Program-made: the position numbers and the translations under genes
Notes under the pieces: generated by a model
Seen by the model: the letters and a program-made list of their open reading frames with translations, nothing else
Database searches by the model: none
What the model was told of the DNA's origin: nothing
NCBI GenBank assembly: GCA_031257955.1
Contig: JAIRNQ010000281.1
Span: 1-9,647, forward strand
Direction: 5' to 3'
Length of the DNA stretch: 9,647 nucleotides
DNA from: Deltaproteobacteria bacterium
GTDB lineage: Bacteria > Desulfobacterota > Desulfarculia > Adiutricales > Adiutricaceae
Shown here: positions 6,384-9,647 of the stretch, in pieces
How the letters are laid out: every line of letters begins with the position of its first letter
Numbering within the stretch: the stretch's first letter is position 1

Positions 6384-6411
6384 TTGACATCCCCTGTCAA
6401 ATGTTTATATT
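6384..6411 (+). promoter_or_regulatory. Sigma70-type promoter of groES-groEL
   Basis: A perfect -35 box TTGACA (6384-6389), a 16-bp spacer and a -10 box TATATT (6406-6411) precede the CIRCE operator by 9 bp. The predicted transcription start is near 6418. No sigma32-type (CTTGAAA/CCCCAT) pair is evident nearby. The -35 box is also the left half of an inverted repeat TTGACA-N5-TGTCAA (6384-6400). Confidence 0.75.
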
Positions 6412-6420
6412 TGCTTTTGC

Positions 6421-6447
6421 TTGGCAGTCGAGGGCCGAGAGTGCTAA
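6421..6447 (+). promoter_or_regulatory. CIRCE operator (HrcA-binding site)
   Basis: TTGGCAGTC (6421-6429), a spacer of exactly 9 bp, then GAGTGCTAA (6439-6447). The consensus is TTAGCACTC-N9-GAGTGCTAA. The right arm matches 9 of 9 and the left arm 7 of 9. It overlaps or directly follows the predicted transcription start, the usual place for this element. HrcA would repress groESL here and release it on heat stress. hrcA itself is not in the window. Confidence 0.88.
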
Positions 6448-6466
6448 AATCGATCTCCCCGGGGGT

Positions 6467-6506
6467 ATGCCGCTCGGTGCCGGGTCGTAGACGAGAGCAT
6501 TTTTTT
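6467..6506 (+). terminator. Terminator-like hairpin in the groES leader
   Basis: ATGC-CG-CTCG (6467-6476) pairs with CGAG-A-GCAT (6492-6500), giving 4+4 bp around a small internal loop and a 15-nt terminal loop, followed by seven T (6500-6506). It lies about 50-90 nt into the predicted transcript and about 180 nt before groES. It may be a partial terminator or attenuator in the leader. The interrupted stem makes strong termination doubtful. Confidence 0.4.
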
Positions 6507-6558
6507 GGGTTAGAACCATATAGCTTATCAGTACATGGCAAGTAAAACTTCCAAAAGC

Positions 6559-6653
6559 AATAAAAATATTAATTTTTATTTGTGAAGGCTTGCTATTTGT
6601 TTAACAAGGCCCTGTAGGGCAATGTTCAATACATACAGTCTGTATAGACTGTA
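6559..6653 (+). other. Two hairpins in the groES 5' leader
   Basis: AATAAAAAT (6559-6567) pairs with ATTTTTATT (6572-6580) around a 4-nt loop: nine A-U pairs, a stem expected to melt readily. Nearer the gene, TACAGTC (6634-6640) and GACTGTA (6647-6653) form a perfect 7-bp stem with the loop TGTATA. It ends 18 nt before the ribosome site AAGGAG (6672-6677), leaving that site free. A smaller GCCC-TGTA-GGGC hairpin lies at 6609-6620. The 6634-6653 element could equally be a protein-binding palindrome. Confidence 0.5.
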
Positions 6654-6684
6654 AAAACAAGAGGAAAGAATAAGGAGTCAAGAC

Positions 6685-6972
6685 ATGAACGTACGTCCTT
6701 TGTCGGATCGGATTCTCGTGCAACGCCTTGAAGAGGAAGAGAAAACCAAGGGTGGAATCATCATCCCCGACACTGCCAAAGAAAAACCGCAGCAAGGCAA
6801 GGTTGTCGGCGTCGGCGAGGGGAAACTCTTGGACAACGGCACCAGGGTCAAGCCCGGTGTCAAGGCAGGCGACACAGTCCTCTTTGGTAAGTATTCCGGT
6901 ACCGAAATCAAGATTGATGGCCAGGAATACCTCATTTTGCGCGAAGACGATATCTTTGGCATCATCGAGTAA
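6685..6972 (+). CDS. groES: Co-chaperonin GroES (Hsp10)
   Basis: 95-residue heptameric lid of the GroEL folding chamber, full length for the family. It starts MNVRPLSDRILVQRLEEEE and contains the mobile loop that docks on GroEL (KTKGGIIIPDTAKEKPQ, about residues 20-36). The beta-barrel segments GKVVGVGEGK, VKAGDTVLFGKYSGTEIK and YLILREDDIFGIIE follow. The ATG at 6685 is preceded by AAGGAG with a 7-nt spacer, a near-ideal ribosome site. It is the first gene of the operon, with groEL 268 bp downstream on the same strand, and is controlled through the promoter and CIRCE operator about 240-300 bp upstream. Nothing in the protein is unusual; the long leader and long spacer to groEL are. Confidence 0.98.
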   Translation: MNVRPLSDRILVQRLEEEEKTKGGIIIPDTAKEKPQQGKVVGVGEGKLLDNGTRVKPGVKAGDTVLFGKYSGTEIKIDGQEYLILREDDIFGIIE

Positions 6973-7018
6973 TCGAGTAGCCTAAGATACGACGCGTGAA
7001 CCCTTTTATCGCTAGATG

Positions 7019-7112
7019 ATACCGTTAGTGGCATTGGTTCGATATTTTGCCAGCTTAACATAACGGTATGTCACGCAAATCCGATACCGCCATGCGTTCT
7101 TTTTGTTTTTTA
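7019..7112 (+). promoter_or_regulatory. Structured spacer between groES and groEL with mutually exclusive stems and a U-rich tract
   Basis: The 268-bp spacer contains ATACCGTTA (7019-7027), perfectly complementary to TAACGGTAT (7061-7069), with an inner TGGC/GCCA (7029-7032 with 7049-7052). CGGTAT (7064-7069) can instead pair with ATACCG (7084-7089). A third, short stem ACGCA (7073-7077) with TGCGT (7093-7097) is followed by TCTTTTTGTTTTTT. The first and second stems exclude each other, and the second and third interleave, as in an attenuator. I see no second CIRCE and no convincing separate groEL promoter; TATAGA at 7131 lacks a -35 box. Nothing further is recognised in 7113-7220. Confidence 0.45.
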
Positions 7113-7240
7113 ATGATTTAAGTCTGATTTTATAGACAAAAATCGTTGAGCTTCCGTGAACGCGGCGTCATCATCATTTAACAAACCCGAGTTTCGGTAA
7201 AAATTTTAGAAAGAACTTCCAAAGAGGAGGATTTTCGTTT

Positions 7241-8881
<1,641 letters not shown>

Positions 8882-8889
8882 ACCCTTCT

Positions 8890-8904
8890 CCCGAGGACCT
8901 CGGG
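8890..8904 (+). other. Small hairpin just after groEL stop
   Basis: CCCGAG (8890-8895) and CTCGGG (8899-8904) form a 6-bp GC-rich stem with a 3-nt loop, 8 bp after the stop codon. No T-run follows. It may help protect the mRNA end ahead of the main terminator. Confidence 0.4.
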
Positions 8905-8940
8905 CCCTCGGGATCGTTTTGTCCGCACGCACCGCGAACG

Positions 8941-8977
8941 AAAACCGGGCGGGATTTTTGTCCCGCCCGGTTTTTTT
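8941..8977 (+). terminator. Strong intrinsic terminator of groESL, bidirectional
   Basis: AAAACCGGGCGGGA (8941-8954) pairs perfectly with TCCCGCCCGGTTTT (8961-8974) around the loop TTTTTG, followed by a run of seven T (8971-8977). The A-run on the left makes it work for minus-strand transcripts too, so it would also stop transcription coming out of the repeat array on the right. Confidence 0.95.
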
Positions 8978-9049
8978 GTTTTGGCGTCTGGCCGCTTCTC
9001 TATCGCCGCTTGACCGCATGACCTTTCGCTGGGTGGGGGTATAAAGGTT

Positions 9050-9647
9050 TTGGTAGGGCGAAACGCTGCCGTATCCGGTGAAGGGCAGGCGCCTTGGGTG
9101 GCCGCGCCTCCCTTGGCTGGGCCTGGCGGCCTTGGTAGGGCGAATACGGGCCATTGTGGGTGAAGGGCAGACTCTCGGTGGCCGCGCCTCCCTTGCGTGG
9201 CCTGGCGGCCTTGGTAGGGCGAATACGGGCCATTGTCGTGAAGGGCGGTCCGCCGGTGGCGCGGCGGCCTTGGCGTGGCCTGGCGGCCTTGGTAGGGCGA
9301 ATACGGGGCATTGTCGTGAAGGGCGGTCCCCCTGTGGCGCGGCGGCCTTGGCGGGGCCTGGCGCCCTTGGTAGGGCGAATACGGGCCATTGTCGGTGAAG
9401 GGCGGTCCCTCGGTGGCCGCGGCGGCCTTGGCGGGGCCTGGCGGCCTTGGTGGGTCGAATACGGACCATTGTCGTGAAGGGCGGTCCCCCGGTGGCGCGG
9501 CGGCTTTGGCGGGGCCTGGCGGCCTTGGTAGGGCGAATACGGGCCATTGTCGGGGAAGGGCGGTCCCCCCGGTGCCGCGGCGGCCTTGGCGGGGCATGGC
9601 GGCCTTGGTGGGTCGAATACGGGCCATTGTTGGGGAAGGGCGGGCTT
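9050..9647. repeat. GC-rich tandem repeat array, about 79-bp units, running off the window
   Basis: The core CGAATACGGG(C)CATTGT recurs at 9141, 9220, 9298, 9376, 9456, 9534 and 9614, preceded by a degenerate first copy at 9059. Spacings are 82, 79, 78, 78, 80, 78 and 80 bp. Each unit continues with GTGAAGGGCGGTCC, a CGG-rich stretch and CCTGGCGGCCTTGGTAGGG. Several units carry GGCGGCCTTGG twice, 19 bp apart (for example 9421-9431 and 9440-9450). The unit length is not a multiple of three. The minus strand shows the peptide motifs RIRPTKAARP, PVFALPRPPG and PYSPYQGRQA taking turns, which are three frames of the same DNA. No gene is supported between 8978 and 9647. Confidence 0.92.

Noticed and set aside
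6338..6541. 67-residue minus-strand open frame over the groESL promoter
   Set aside because: It covers the promoter, CIRCE element and leader hairpin, has no recognisable motif and no clear ribosome site.
7108..7136. Separate groEL promoter with TATAGA as -10
   Set aside because: No acceptable -35 box stands at 16-18 bp; the T-rich sequence upstream is better explained as part of the terminator-like tract.
9050..9647. CRISPR-like array with a 38-bp core and 40-bp spacers
   Set aside because: The stretches between cores are also homologous to each other, so there are no true spacers; GC content and unit length are also atypical.

Overview
This looks like a chromosomal segment from a Gram-negative bacterium. 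The solute-binding protein has a plain Sec signal peptide with no lipobox cysteine, as expected for a free periplasmic protein. From memory, the GroES/GroEL sequences (GroES with the EEEEKTKGGIIIPDTAKEK mobile-loop region, GroEL ending in GGM repeats plus Tyr) most resemble Desulfobacterota (former Deltaproteobacteria). That placement is an inference and was not searched.

Layout. Positions 1-5191, minus strand: an Opp/Dpp/Nik-type ABC importer operon transcribed leftward. Its order is binding protein (3602-5191), permease B (2423-3430), permease C (1556-2419), ATPase D (493-1425) and ATPase F (1-442, cut by the window edge). Together they would form one complete importer. The substrate (oligopeptide, dipeptide, nickel or a metallophore) cannot be fixed from sequence. 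The binding-protein gene is followed by stem-loops and a weak AT-rich terminator-like hairpin before the permease genes. It is preceded by a leader of about 250 nt that ends in a strong intrinsic terminator only 27 bp before the start codon, which is the arrangement of a transcription attenuator or riboswitch.

Positions 5450-6383: no credible gene. Two tandem-repeat blocks lie here in one continuous register. The first has a 45-bp period (5558-5782), the second a period of about 76 bp (5783 to about 6260) that decays rightward. Both share the anchor TCAAAATG.

Positions 6384-8977, plus strand: the groES-groEL chaperonin operon. It has a sigma70-type promoter (TTGACA/TATATT), a CIRCE operator (HrcA site) at the expected start of transcription, and an unusually long leader of about 267 nt. 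That leader contains a terminator-like hairpin with a U7 tract and two further hairpins. groES and groEL are separated by an unusually long 268-bp spacer with mutually exclusive stems and a U-rich stretch. A strong bidirectional terminator closes the operon.

Positions 8978-9647: no credible gene. A GC-rich tandem array of about 79-bp units runs off the right edge. Its period is not a multiple of three, so the long open frames across it are by-products of the repeat.

The most interesting signals are therefore not proteins. They are the candidate attenuator leader of the importer, the layered regulatory leader and intercistronic spacer of groESL, and the three tandem-repeat blocks that flank groESL on both sides. 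No defence system, mobile-element enzyme or CRISPR array is visible.
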